Of a stretch of 64,000 bases of DNA, positions 17,537 to 25,281 are shown one piece after another. Under the pieces are notes generated by a model. It was not told the origin of the DNA. It saw only the letters and a program-made list of their open reading frames with translations, and searched no databases. This DNA is from Streptomyces asiaticus. Its GTDB lineage: Bacteria; Actinomycetota; Actinomycetes; Streptomycetales; Streptomycetaceae. The position numbers and the translations under genes are program-made. The stretch's first letter is position 1. Every line of letters starts with the position of its first letter. Where the stretch lies: positions 7,874,001-7,938,000 of the forward strand of contig NZ_JAGSHX010000006.1 of NCBI RefSeq assembly GCF_018138715.1, in the 5' to 3' direction.

Positions 17537-18121
17537 TTACGCGCGCAACGCCTGCGACAGCGCGTCAACGGTCACGCCCACGATGGCCAGGAGCTGCGCC
17601 GGGCTCGCCCCGGCCCTGCTCATGACGGCGAGCGACTGGTTCACGGCCGCCGCGTGTACAGCGAAGGCCTCGGCGTCCTGGTCGGTCAGTCGGCCGGCCT
17701 TCAGCGCGGCGCGCAGGCGCAGGCGCTGGAAGCCGAGCGCCTGCTGGGCGTGCGCTGCGACGCTCGGACTCAGCGCTGGAATTGCCATCACTGACTGGGC
17801 AATCAGGCATCCATCAGGTAGTTCGGGATCGGCGATGCGCTCGAGGGTGACGTCGAAGAACGCACGAACAGCGGCAACGGGTTCCGTGGCCGCACACGAC
17901 AGGGCGGCGTCGTACTTCTCGCCATAGCGCGCGGCGTAGAGATCCAGGCAGCGCAGGAAGAGCGTGTCCTTGTCGCCGAGGGAGGAGTAGATGGAACTGC
18001 GGTTCAGGCCGGTTGCCCGAGACAAATCGTCCAACGAGGTGTCGGCGTAGCCGTCGCGCCAGAACTGGATCATCGAGGCGTCGAGCGCCGTGTCCATGTC
18101 GAACTGCTTCTTGCCTGCCAC
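17537..18121 (-). CDS. TetR/AcrR-family repressor of the divergent hydrolase
   Basis: A 194-residue TetR-type regulator. The start is the GTG at 18121 (reading VAGKKQFDMDTALDASM), with AAGGAAG at 18128-18134 six bases upstream. The HTH is at residues about 25-50 (DTSLDDLSRATGLNRSSIYSS); the C-terminal domain (60-194) binds an unknown ligand. It is divergent from the alpha/beta hydrolase at 18337, and a 24-bp palindrome lies in the shared promoter region, 54 bp upstream of this gene. The simplest model is a repressor of itself and of the hydrolase, released by a hydrolase substrate. That model is inference from layout. Confidence 0.9.
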   Translation of the reverse strand: MAGKKQFDMDTALDASMIQFWRDGYADTSLDDLSRATGLNRSSIYSSLGDKDTLFLRCLDLYAARYGEKYDAALSCAATEPVAAVRAFFDVTLERIADPELPDGCLIAQSVMAIPALSPSVAAHAQQALGFQRLRLRAALKAGRLTDQDAEAFAVHAAAVNQSLAVMSRAGASPAQLLAIVGVTVDALSQALRA

Positions 18122-18175
18122 GCGGTACTTCCTTGCCGATGCGTCGATGGTTCGGACTGTGTTGCACGCCATTCT

Positions 18176-18199
18176 ATCTTGAACTGATCGGTTCAAGAT
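18176..18199. promoter_or_regulatory. palindromic operator, likely TetR-bound
   Basis: A perfect inverted repeat, ATCTTGAAC-N6-GTTCAAGAT, in the 215-bp gap between the TetR gene and the alpha/beta hydrolase. Its A+T content stands out against the surrounding sequence. Position and symmetry fit a TetR dimer site controlling both divergent genes. Confidence 0.75.
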
Positions 18200-18336
18200 G
18201 TGTTAGCTTTCAAGCGTGGTCATGGCCGGGCCTACCGCGCACTTCGCGACCGCGCGAGAAACACACCACGTGGTCCCAGCCACCACCGTCAGCTACACCG
18301 TCCCCACCGCACACCTGACACCGATGGAGGATCCCC

Positions 18337-19275
18337 GTGACCGGCCCGGCAACCAGCACTCCGCATGTCTCCGAAAGCAACCCCGTCCGCGACCTGCCCC
18401 TGCACCATCTGGCCGGATTCACTCACCGCTGGGTCGACGCGGACGGCGTCCGCCTTCATGCCGTCGAAGGCGGACGGCCGAGCGGCCCGGCCGTCGTCCT
18501 GCTCGCCGGATTCCCGCAAACCTGGTGGGCCTGGCGAAAGGTGATGCCCGGCCTCACCCGCCGGTTCCACGTCATCGCGATCGACCTGCCGGGTCAGGGC
18601 CACTCCGAGCGTCCGGAGCGCGGCTACGACACGCACGCGGTCGCCGCACACGTCCACGCCGCGGTCAAGGCGCTCGGAGTCTCGACATATTGGCTGGTCG
18701 CCCACGACATCGGCGCGTGGGTCGCCTTTTCCCTCGCCTTGAAGTACCAGAGCCAGCTGCGTGGCCTGGCACTGCTCGACGCCGGCATCCCGGGCATCAC
18801 ACTCCCTGACGCCATCCCGACCGACCCCGAGCTGGCGTGGAAGACCTGGCACTTCGCCTTCCACCTCGTGCCCGACCTGCCCGAGACACTGCTCGCTGGC
18901 CGCGAACGGGAGTACGTCGGCTGGTTCCTGAAGGTCAAGACCCTCTCCTCCGACACCTTCGACGACGCCGAAATTGAGCACTACGCCGCGTCCCTGGCCG
19001 CCGGCGGCGGTCTCCGCGCATCCCTGGCCTACTACCGGGACGCCGCCGAGTCGGCGCAGAAGAACCACGAAGCGCTGGAACTACAGCGCCTGACGGTCCC
19101 GATTCTTGGGATCTCCAGCAGCCACGGCTCCATCCCCGACATGGCGGCTTCCATCAGGCCGTGGGCCGACCACGCCACCGGGATCGTCGTGCCGGACGCA
19201 GGACACTTCATCCCCGATGAACAGCCCGATGCCGTCGCTGCCGCGCTGACCGACTTCATCACCGAAGACGATTGA
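18337..19275 (+). CDS. alpha/beta hydrolase, epoxide hydrolase/haloacetate dehalogenase-like
   Basis: A 312-residue alpha/beta-hydrolase. The nucleophile elbow reads VAHDIGAWVA with Asp124 as nucleophile instead of Ser, the mark of epoxide hydrolases and fluoroacetate-type dehalogenases. The oxyanion strand LLAGFPQTWWAW and the catalytic His290 in DAGHFIPDEQP are in place. The start is GTG 18337 with GGAGG at 18326-18330. It is divergent from a TetR regulator with a palindrome between them, which suggests substrate induction. Which of the two chemistries it performs cannot be told from sequence by eye. Confidence 0.9.
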   Translation: MTGPATSTPHVSESNPVRDLPLHHLAGFTHRWVDADGVRLHAVEGGRPSGPAVVLLAGFPQTWWAWRKVMPGLTRRFHVIAIDLPGQGHSERPERGYDTHAVAAHVHAAVKALGVSTYWLVAHDIGAWVAFSLALKYQSQLRGLALLDAGIPGITLPDAIPTDPELAWKTWHFAFHLVPDLPETLLAGREREYVGWFLKVKTLSSDTFDDAEIEHYAASLAAGGGLRASLAYYRDAAESAQKNHEALELQRLTVPILGISSSHGSIPDMAASIRPWADHATGIVVPDAGHFIPDEQPDAVAAALTDFITEDD

Positions 19276-19953
19276 GACTGGGCGGAAGCAAGTGTGAGGA
19301 CCGGCACCCGCATCCCTGACCGACTCAGCTGTCCAGCATCGCAGTACTGCGACGTCGCCTGGTCCGCTCCGCGGGCGGTAAGCGTCGCCGAACTCGTCGC
19401 GCAAGGCCGCTCCAACCCCAGGGCCGGAGTCATGGTGGATGATCGTCATCGGATGCGGACCCTTGCCCGCGTACGGTGCGCTGTCGGGGTTGTAGGCCCG
19501 TTCGCCGAGACACACCGCGGTGGAGACCGGGACCAGGAGTTTCCTCGTCCGACGGAGCCCTACCCCGCCGGGAAGAGCCGCAGCTTCGCGGTGTCCCCCA
19601 CGATGGTGAGAACGGCGATCGACAGCCTGTTGACGGTGGAGGGTCCGCCCTGGTCGGGGCGTTGCCCGATTCCGATGTGGCCATGGGGCCGTTCTCTACG
19701 CGGGTGCCCGGGAGGGGGCCCGCGCACCCGTTAGTCATAGCCATCGTGGCCAGCCCTTCCGCCGCGTACCGCGCGAGGACGCCCGTGCGGCGCCGGTCCC
19801 TCGGCCGAGGCAACCGCGTGGCTGGACCGGCTGTTCCCGGCGCGGCCGCTTGACCCTCCAAGCGGGCTGCCCGCGTCGAGGGCGGGGGAGGCGGGGTGGT
19901 GTCCCAGGCCGGGGCCGTGCCGCTGGTACCGATACCAGAGAAGACGGACGGGC
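19276..19953. other. intergenic region with a hairpin and a small gene scar
   Basis: No intact gene is supported in these 678 bases, which separate two convergent genes. A hairpin-forming inverted repeat (CGGGTGC...GCACCCG, 19701-19730) could terminate transcription. On the minus strand 19430-19547 there is a short stretch resembling the start of a secreted protein (listed separately). Confidence 0.45.
19430..19547 (-). pseudogene. possible fragment of a secreted-protein gene
   Basis: The minus-strand frame reads RKLLVPVSTAVCLGERAYN and then APYAGKGPHPMTII. The order basic start, short hydrophobic stretch, cysteine and the PYxGxGPHP motif resembles small exported Streptomyces proteins. There is no convincing start codon or full-length frame. 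Listed only as a weak scar. Confidence 0.25.
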
Positions 19954-20949
19954 TCAGATGTTGATCACGGTCTTCCCGATCGTCCGCCTGCTCTCGGCCA
20001 GTTCGTGGGCTGCTCTCATCGTGTCCACACTCAGGCCGTCGAGCACCGTCGTGGCGAGGGGACGCAGTCGGCCCGCGACGACATCCGCCGCCAGTTCGGC
20101 GAGGATTCTGCCCTGGCTGGCGACGTCGCCACCGGCCATGATCTTGCTGAAGACGGTTTCGGTGTGCAGCGACACGGATTTGCCGACGAGCGGTCCAAGA
20201 TCGAGGGGGCCGTTCAGATCGACGACGGCAAGGTGACCGAACGGCCGCAGGATCTCGGCGAGCCAGCCGACATTGCCGATGGTCCCCGAAGTGGACAACA
20301 CCAGGTCGACCCGGCCGACACCCGCGTCACGCAGTTGACCGGGCACGTTTCCGGTGTGGTCGACGACCACATCCGCTCCCATCCTCGTGCACCACTCGCG
20401 TGATTCGGGACGCGAGGCCGTGCTCGCCACCAGGGCCGAGGTCCTGCTCTTCAGCAGCTGTGTCGCCAGCGTCCCCACGCCGCCGGCGCCGCCGACGATC
20501 AGCACCCGGTCGATGCCCACCGCCAAGCTGTCATGATCGCGGAACAGTGCTTCCCAGGCCGTGAGGCCGCCGATGGGCAAGGACGCGGCGTCGGAGAAGG
20601 ACAGCTGGTCCGGAATCCTTGCCACCACACGGTGGTCGACCGCGAGCCGCTCCGCCCATGCGCCGTCTCGTGTCATGTCTCCGGTGCCCATGACGCGGTC
20701 GCCGACTGCGAAGCCCGTGGCTTCCGGTCCCACGGCTTCCACCACCCCGGCGAACTCCCACCCCAAGATGATTCGTCCGCCCGGCTCAGCGCTGCGCAGC
20801 TGCCGGATCAGCGCTTCGCCCGGATTGATTCCCACGGCGCGGATCCCGACGAGCAGATCCGTGTCGCGCAGCCGTGGTTCCGCGGCGTCGACGAGCTCGA
20901 TGGCGAACGCGTCGAGCGAGTGGGCCTTTTCGTAAGCGAGGGCTTTCAC
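19954..20949 (-). CDS. zinc-type MDR oxidoreductase (quinone oxidoreductase/ZADH-like)
   Basis: A 331-residue medium-chain dehydrogenase/reductase. It has the GroES-like N-terminal half with GWEFAGVVEAVG, and the NADPH-binding motif VGGAGGVGTLATQL. The catalytic and structural zinc cysteines are absent, so it belongs with zinc-independent quinone or enone reductases of the family. The start is GTG 20949 (VKALAYEKAH), with a weak ribosome site. It lies 38 bases downstream of the F420-reductase-like gene on the same strand and probably shares its promoter. Both are divergent from a TetR gene, so the pair looks like an inducible small-molecule reduction module. Confidence 0.88.
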   Translation of the reverse strand: MKALAYEKAHSLDAFAIELVDAAEPRLRDTDLLVGIRAVGINPGEALIRQLRSAEPGGRIILGWEFAGVVEAVGPEATGFAVGDRVMGTGDMTRDGAWAERLAVDHRVVARIPDQLSFSDAASLPIGGLTAWEALFRDHDSLAVGIDRVLIVGGAGGVGTLATQLLKSRTSALVASTASRPESREWCTRMGADVVVDHTGNVPGQLRDAGVGRVDLVLSTSGTIGNVGWLAEILRPFGHLAVVDLNGPLDLGPLVGKSVSLHTETVFSKIMAGGDVASQGRILAELAADVVAGRLRPLATTVLDGLSVDTMRAAHELAESRRTIGKTVINI

Positions 20950-20987
20950 GTGATGCCCCTGTCGTGCTGGGTCATGATCTTCTCCGT

Positions 20988-21587
20988 TCAGTCCTGTTTG
21001 AGCGCGTGCAGGGCCGAGAGCAGGCCGCCGACCTGCATCAGTCGGCCGCCTTCCCGCAACGACCCGGCGTCCACCGGCGCGAACCCGATCTCGTCGGCAA
21101 CCGCACGGAAATCTGTTTTCGCGTCCGCGTCGTCCCCGGCGTAGAAGAGCAGCTGGCGGCCTTCCGCGTGCCGCGGGTCGGGCACGATGTACTGGGCGTA
21201 CAGCGTGTTGAACGCCTTGACCACGCGTGCGCCCGGAGCGTGGCGGGCGACGAATTCACTGCCCGTCTCCGAACCGAGGTCGACATGGTCTCTCGGTGTC
21301 GGTCCGGCAATCTGATTGCTGGTGTCGACCAGGATCCGGCCGTCCCATGAGGGCACCTCGGCCAGCGCGGCAGGGATGTCCGGCCACCTGACTGCGAGGA
21401 ACACCATCTCGGCCGCGGCTGCCTCGGCGACTGTTCCGGCGGTGGCCAGCGACCCCAGCCGCGCCACCGTGTCTCTCAGTGTGTCCGGGCCGCGCCTGTT
21501 GCTCAGGACGACGCGATGACCTGCCGTCACGAGATGCCCGGCGATGCCCTGCCCGATCGTGCCCGCTCCGATGATTCCGAAGTCCAT
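20988..21587 (-). CDS. NADP-binding F420-dependent oxidoreductase-like protein
   Basis: A 199-residue Rossmann protein of the NADPH:F420 reductase/coenzyme-F420-related family. The N-terminal dinucleotide motif is IIGAGTIGQGIAGHL with the NADP-selecting NRRG after the second strand. The catalytic-domain pattern VKAFNTLYAQ near residue 130 is typical. The start is ATG 21587 with AGGAAG six bases upstream; the open frame extends further but through the promoter region. It is the first gene of a two-gene minus-strand unit with the MDR oxidoreductase and is divergent from the TetR gene at 21807. Confidence 0.88.
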   Translation of the reverse strand: MDFGIIGAGTIGQGIAGHLVTAGHRVVLSNRRGPDTLRDTVARLGSLATAGTVAEAAAAEMVFLAVRWPDIPAALAEVPSWDGRILVDTSNQIAGPTPRDHVDLGSETGSEFVARHAPGARVVKAFNTLYAQYIVPDPRHAEGRQLLFYAGDDADAKTDFRAVADEIGFAPVDAGSLREGGRLMQVGGLLSALHALKQD

Positions 21588-21640
21588 CAACGTCTTCCTC
21601 GCAAAGGTGTTCAGGAGGTTCGCGGGCTTGACCCGCCCCC

Positions 21641-21662
21641 TTTGATGTCGTGCACCATCAAA
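21641..21662. promoter_or_regulatory. palindromic operator 1 (TetR site)
   Basis: TTTGATG-N8-CATCAAA, a perfect 7-bp inverted repeat 54 bp upstream of the F420-reductase-like start and in the region shared with the divergent TetR gene. A second, partial copy lies at 21722-21740. Confidence 0.7.
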
Positions 21663-21687
21663 AATGATGATGGTCATCAGCATCATT
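21663..21687. promoter_or_regulatory. second palindrome adjoining operator 1
   Basis: AATGATG-N11-CATCATT, directly abutting the first operator. The half-site shares the TGATG core with it, so it may be another binding register for the same regulator, or overlap a promoter. Confidence 0.5.
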
Positions 21688-21721
21688 ACCTGTCAAGCCG
21701 GAGGGTGTGCGTGGGCACCGT

Positions 21722-21740
21722 TTTGATGTCAGGTACCATC
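21722..21740. promoter_or_regulatory. partial operator copy upstream of the TetR gene
   Basis: TTTGATG-N8-CATC repeats the left half and the first four bases of the right half of the operator at 21641. It lies 66 bp before the TetR start, a position suited to autoregulation. Confidence 0.55.
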
Positions 21741-21806
21741 GCGCCGGGCGAGATGTCGGCCTCGGCCCGCACGCAGCGGTGCCGTCTTGTCGAGGAGGTG
21801 TCCGAG

Positions 21807-22418
21807 GTGCCACGCATCACCCAGGAGCAGAAGAAGCTCAACCGCGAAAAGATCGTCCGGGCGGCAGGCGAAGGCTTCAGGCTGCACGGCGTGGACGGGA
21901 TCGGCATCGAGGAGCTGATGAAAACCGCCGGGATGACGCACGGAGGGTTTTACAACCACTTCTCCTCGAAGGAAGACCTCGCCCTCGAGGTCTACCGTCA
22001 GGGCTTCGCCGACTCGCTCAACGCGCTCGCCGCCATCCGCGAGGCACATCCCCGCTCCGCCCGGGCAGCCCTGCTCGACATGGTCGACGTATACCTGACG
22101 GCCGTCCACCGTGATCACCCGGAAACCGGCTGCGCCTCAGCCGCCCTGGCAGTTGATGCCGGACGCCACGGCGCCACATCTCAGGCCGAGTACCGACGCG
22201 GGCTTGAGGGGTACTTCAGCGCCATCACCGAGATGGTGCTCGATCGCGCGCGCCAATCCGGCACTGAAATGACTGCGGCAGAAGCCCGCGAACAGGCAGT
22301 GGCGCTGTTCTGCCAGATGGTCGGCGCGCTGGTGGTCTCCCGCGCTGTCGCCGAGGCCGACCCCGGACTGTCCGACGAAGTCCTGACAGCCAACCGCAAA
22401 CAGCTCAGGCAGAGGTAA
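21807..22418 (+). CDS. TetR/AcrR-family regulator
   Basis: A 203-residue TetR-type regulator. The start chosen is GTG 21807 (VPRITQEQKKLNREKI), with GAGGAGG about nine bases upstream (21792-21798). The HTH spans about residues 30-55 (IGIEELMKTAGMTHGGFYNHF), a version typical of regulators of reductases and electrophile-response genes. It is divergent from two oxidoreductase genes, with three related palindromes between. I infer that it represses them and itself and is released by a ligand that those enzymes reduce. Confidence 0.9.
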   Translation: MPRITQEQKKLNREKIVRAAGEGFRLHGVDGIGIEELMKTAGMTHGGFYNHFSSKEDLALEVYRQGFADSLNALAAIREAHPRSARAALLDMVDVYLTAVHRDHPETGCASAALAVDAGRHGATSQAEYRRGLEGYFSAITEMVLDRARQSGTEMTAAEAREQAVALFCQMVGALVVSRAVAEADPGLSDEVLTANRKQLRQR

Positions 22419-22464
22419 AACAGAGACTGGTGCAGGTCCGACGGGCCGGAAACGTTCCTCCGGC

Positions 22465-22612
22465 CGTACGGCCTCTCGGTCTGCGGCGGCGTACGAGCGA
22501 TGGTGACGGCCCGTGCCCCGGCGTTGCCGAGCCGGCGTGCCGTCGCCGGCCCGGCCCCCTTGCTCGCGCTCGCCGCCACGGCGAAGCGTCCGTCGAAGAC
22601 AGTGCTGCTCAT
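22465..22612 (-). pseudogene. N-terminal fragment of an SDR oxidoreductase
   Basis: From the ATG at 22612 the minus strand reads MSSTVFDGRFAVAASASKG and then GPATARRLGNAGARAV and TIARTPPQ. This is the first ~45 residues of a short-chain dehydrogenase (TGxxxGxG region, here degraded to AASASKGAGP). After that the similarity ends abruptly. The cofactor glycine motif is already mutated and the catalytic YxxxK half is absent, so this is a scar. Confidence 0.55.
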
Positions 22613-22763
22613 GACCGCGAGCCTGCACTCTCCCGCTGGGAGAGACTCAAGCGGCTGACCGGACTCGGGTTCTGACGCAACCCGGCGGCCAGGCTGAGAC
22701 CTTCAGTGTGAACGGCGGACCGGTGCCCCGGATCGGTCTCCGGGACGCCGGCCGCCGTGGAGT

Positions 22764-23408
22764 GTCGATCCGGCAAGAGCGCAGGTGTGCGCCTCGTCGT
22801 CCCCAAGGTCGACGCGCTGGCCTCCGAGGCGGTCCAGTCCGTGTTCGCCGGATCGTACGCGGTCGTCTCGGCGGTCGTTCACGGCACGCCTGTCATCGCC
22901 GTCAAGGCCAACGCGGTCACCTCGGAACCGGCGCCGACGGCGGGCCGTACGGAGCAGGTCACCGTGGAGTTCTCGGCCCTGGCCACCGGCGTGAGGGTCG
23001 TCAGCAGGACCCCGCGGGCCAGTGCGGGGGCGGCCGGATCTCGCCGAGGCGGCGATCGTCGTCTCCGGAGGCCGAGGGGTGGGCGGACGGGAGGGATCCG
23101 CCGGGGTCGAAGAGCTCGCCGACGCGCTCGGAGCCGCCGTCGGCGCCTCGCGCGCCGCCGTGGACGCGGGCTGGTACCCGCACTCCCAGCAAGTGGGCCA
23201 GACGGGCCGGCAGGTCTCCCCGCAGCTCTATGTGGCGGCAGGCATCTCAGGGGCGATCCAGCGCCGCGCCGGGATGCAGACCTCCAAGACCGTGGTCGCG
23301 GTCAACAAGGACCCGGAGGCACCGATCTTCGGCCTGGCGGACTACGGAGTGGTCGGTGATCTCTTCGACGTGCTGCCGAAGCTGAGCGAATACGCCCGTG
23401 CGGACTGA
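22764..23408 (+). pseudogene. etfA: truncated and frameshifted electron-transfer flavoprotein alpha subunit
   Basis: The C-terminal two thirds of EtfA (FixB) are readable, but in two frames. The first piece reads VQSVFAGSYAVVSAVVHGTP and VIAVKANAVTSEPAP, up to about 23020. Then the frame shifts, and from about 23022 it reads [52 protein letters not shown] and [12 protein letters not shown], ending normally at 23408. The N-terminal ~100 residues of the family are missing, and there is no etfB neighbour. The FAD-binding residues survive, so decay is recent or the fragment was moved here. Confidence 0.8.
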
Positions 23409-23482
23409 GAGGTCGTCCCCTTCCAATGTTTACCTCCGATACCCACTTCTCGCCAGGTGCACACAGTGTGGCCCGTGTCCGG

Positions 23483-23495
23483 TGAGCATTGCTCA
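23483..23495. promoter_or_regulatory. short palindrome upstream of the GMC operon
   Basis: TGAGCA-T-TGCTCA, a perfect 6-bp inverted repeat 117 bp before the GMC gene start, in the only stretch long enough (23409-23611) to hold the operon promoter. It is a candidate regulator site; the regulator is not known. Confidence 0.35.
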
Positions 23496-23611
23496 TCTTG
23501 TGCATGTGCTCTGTCCGTGAGGCTGTCTAGTCTCTCCTGAAAGCACCACGACGAGTACCACTTTCTCTTTCACCCTGAGTCTTCACCACAGCGCCCAAGG
23601 GATTCTGATTC

Positions 23612-25195
23612 ATGTCCGAACCGGTCCGCCAGGATTACACGCCACCGGAGCTTCATCCCGATTCCGTTATCTCATTCGACACCGCTGATGAGATCAGCAC
23701 GGATGTGTTGATCGTCGGCTCCGGTATGGGTGGCTCCACTCTGGCCTGGGCGCTGAAGGACTCCGGCCTCGATGTACTCGTCGTGGAGCGCGGCAATTTC
23801 CTTCCGCGTGAGCCTGAGAACTCGCAGCCGGCCGAGATGCACATCAAGGGCCGGTACAAGAACGCGGGTTTCTGGTACGACGGCGGCACGGGTAAACCGT
23901 TCGCGCCGGGCGTCTACTACTGGGTGGGGGGAAATACCCGCTTCTACGGCGCCATGCTGCCCCGGTTCCGGCGCAGCGATTTCACCGAAGTGGAACACCA
24001 CGAAGGTTTCTCTCGCGCCTGGCCCTTCGGCTACGACGATCTCGAGCCCTTTTACACCACGATGGAGCGGTTGCTCCAGGTGCACGGGCAGCTCGGTGAG
24101 GACCCGACCGAGCCGCCGCACTCCAAGCCCTACCCCTACCCCGCGCTCGAGCACGAACCGGAGATCGAGCGGTTCGCCCGGTCGCTTCGCGGACAGAGCC
24201 TGCATCCGTTCCACACGCCGAACGCCTTGAACGTGGACACGCTGGCCGATCGTGCTGCCGTGACGGCCGCCGACGGCTGTCCGGACGAGACCGGTATGAA
24301 GTCCGACGCCGAGAACAGGATCCTTCTTCCCGCGCTGCGCGACGGTGTGAAGATCCTTACGGGTGCGGAGGTCACCCGCCTGATCACGTCATCGGACGGC
24401 CGGAAGGTCGTGGCCGCCGAGGCACGGCACGCGGGCCGTACCGTCCGGATCAGCGCCAAGACCTTCGCCGTCGCCGGTGGTGCGGTCAATTCGGCGGCGC
24501 TGCTGCTCCGGTCGGCGAGTGACGCGCACCCGCACGGTCTCGGCAATGCGTCGGGGCTGCTGGGCCGCAACTACATGGTGCACAACAGCACGTTCTTCGT
24601 CGGGGTCAACCCCGTGCGTACCAACCCCACGAAGTGGCAGAAGACCCTCGGCATGAACGACTTCTACGAAGCCGGCCCGGGGGCGCCCTTCCCGCTCGGA
24701 AACCTACAGATGCTGGGCAAGCTTCAGGCCCCCATGCTCAAGCCCGCCCGTCCGTGGGCACCGATGTGGGCACTGAAGTTCATGTCGGCCAGGAGTATCG
24801 ACATCTACCTGACGACCGAGGACCTCCCTTCCCGGGAGAACCGGGTACGGCTGGAGGGCGACCGCATCGTCATCGACTGGACGCCGACCAACCTCGCCCC
24901 CCACCACGAACTCGTCCGCCGGGTGACCAGGGCGGTGCGCAAGGCGGGCTATCCGCTGGTCTTCACCCAGCGCATGGGCATCGAGACCAACTCCCATATG
25001 TGCGGAACGGCCGTGGCGGGGCACGACCCGGCGCGCAGCGTCCTCGATCCGTTCTGCCGCAGTCACGAGGTCGACAACCTCTGGCTGGCCGATTCGTCGT
25101 TCTTCCCGTCCTCCGCCGCGCTCAATCCGGCCCTGACGATCGGCGCGAACGCGCTGCGCATCGCCCCCTCCGTCGCGGAGGCGACCAAGGGCTGA
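23612..25195 (+). CDS. GMC-family FAD oxidoreductase
   Basis: A 527-residue glucose-methanol-choline oxidoreductase. The N-terminal FAD motif GSGMGG is at residues 36-41 (DVLIVGSGMGGSTLAWAL). The GMC C-terminal region has the His-bearing segment TNSHMCGTAVAGHDP and the ALNPALTIGANALR stretch with the second catalytic polar residue (Asn). No signal peptide, so it is cytoplasmic and probably a dehydrogenase acting on a sugar, polyol or related alcohol. It is the first gene of a four-gene co-directional run (APC permease, ThuA-like, ThDP enzyme). Confidence 0.9.
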   Translation: MSEPVRQDYTPPELHPDSVISFDTADEISTDVLIVGSGMGGSTLAWALKDSGLDVLVVERGNFLPREPENSQPAEMHIKGRYKNAGFWYDGGTGKPFAPGVYYWVGGNTRFYGAMLPRFRRSDFTEVEHHEGFSRAWPFGYDDLEPFYTTMERLLQVHGQLGEDPTEPPHSKPYPYPALEHEPEIERFARSLRGQSLHPFHTPNALNVDTLADRAAVTAADGCPDETGMKSDAENRILLPALRDGVKILTGAEVTRLITSSDGRKVVAAEARHAGRTVRISAKTFAVAGGAVNSAALLLRSASDAHPHGLGNASGLLGRNYMVHNSTFFVGVNPVRTNPTKWQKTLGMNDFYEAGPGAPFPLGNLQMLGKLQAPMLKPARPWAPMWALKFMSARSIDIYLTTEDLPSRENRVRLEGDRIVIDWTPTNLAPHHELVRRVTRAVRKAGYPLVFTQRMGIETNSHMCGTAVAGHDPARSVLDPFCRSHEVDNLWLADSSFFPSSAALNPALTIGANALRIAPSVAEATKG

Positions 25196-25281
25196 CTCCG
25201 TGACGGCGGTAGAGGACGCGCGGCGCAGCACGCGGAGCGCGTCACACCTGAGCATCCCCCCTTCGAACCTCGGAGATCGTC

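Noticed and set aside
23022..23408. Stand-alone small gene for an EtfA C-terminal domain
   Set aside because: The missing upstream part is visible in another frame right before it, so this is a frameshifted, truncated etfA, not an independent gene.
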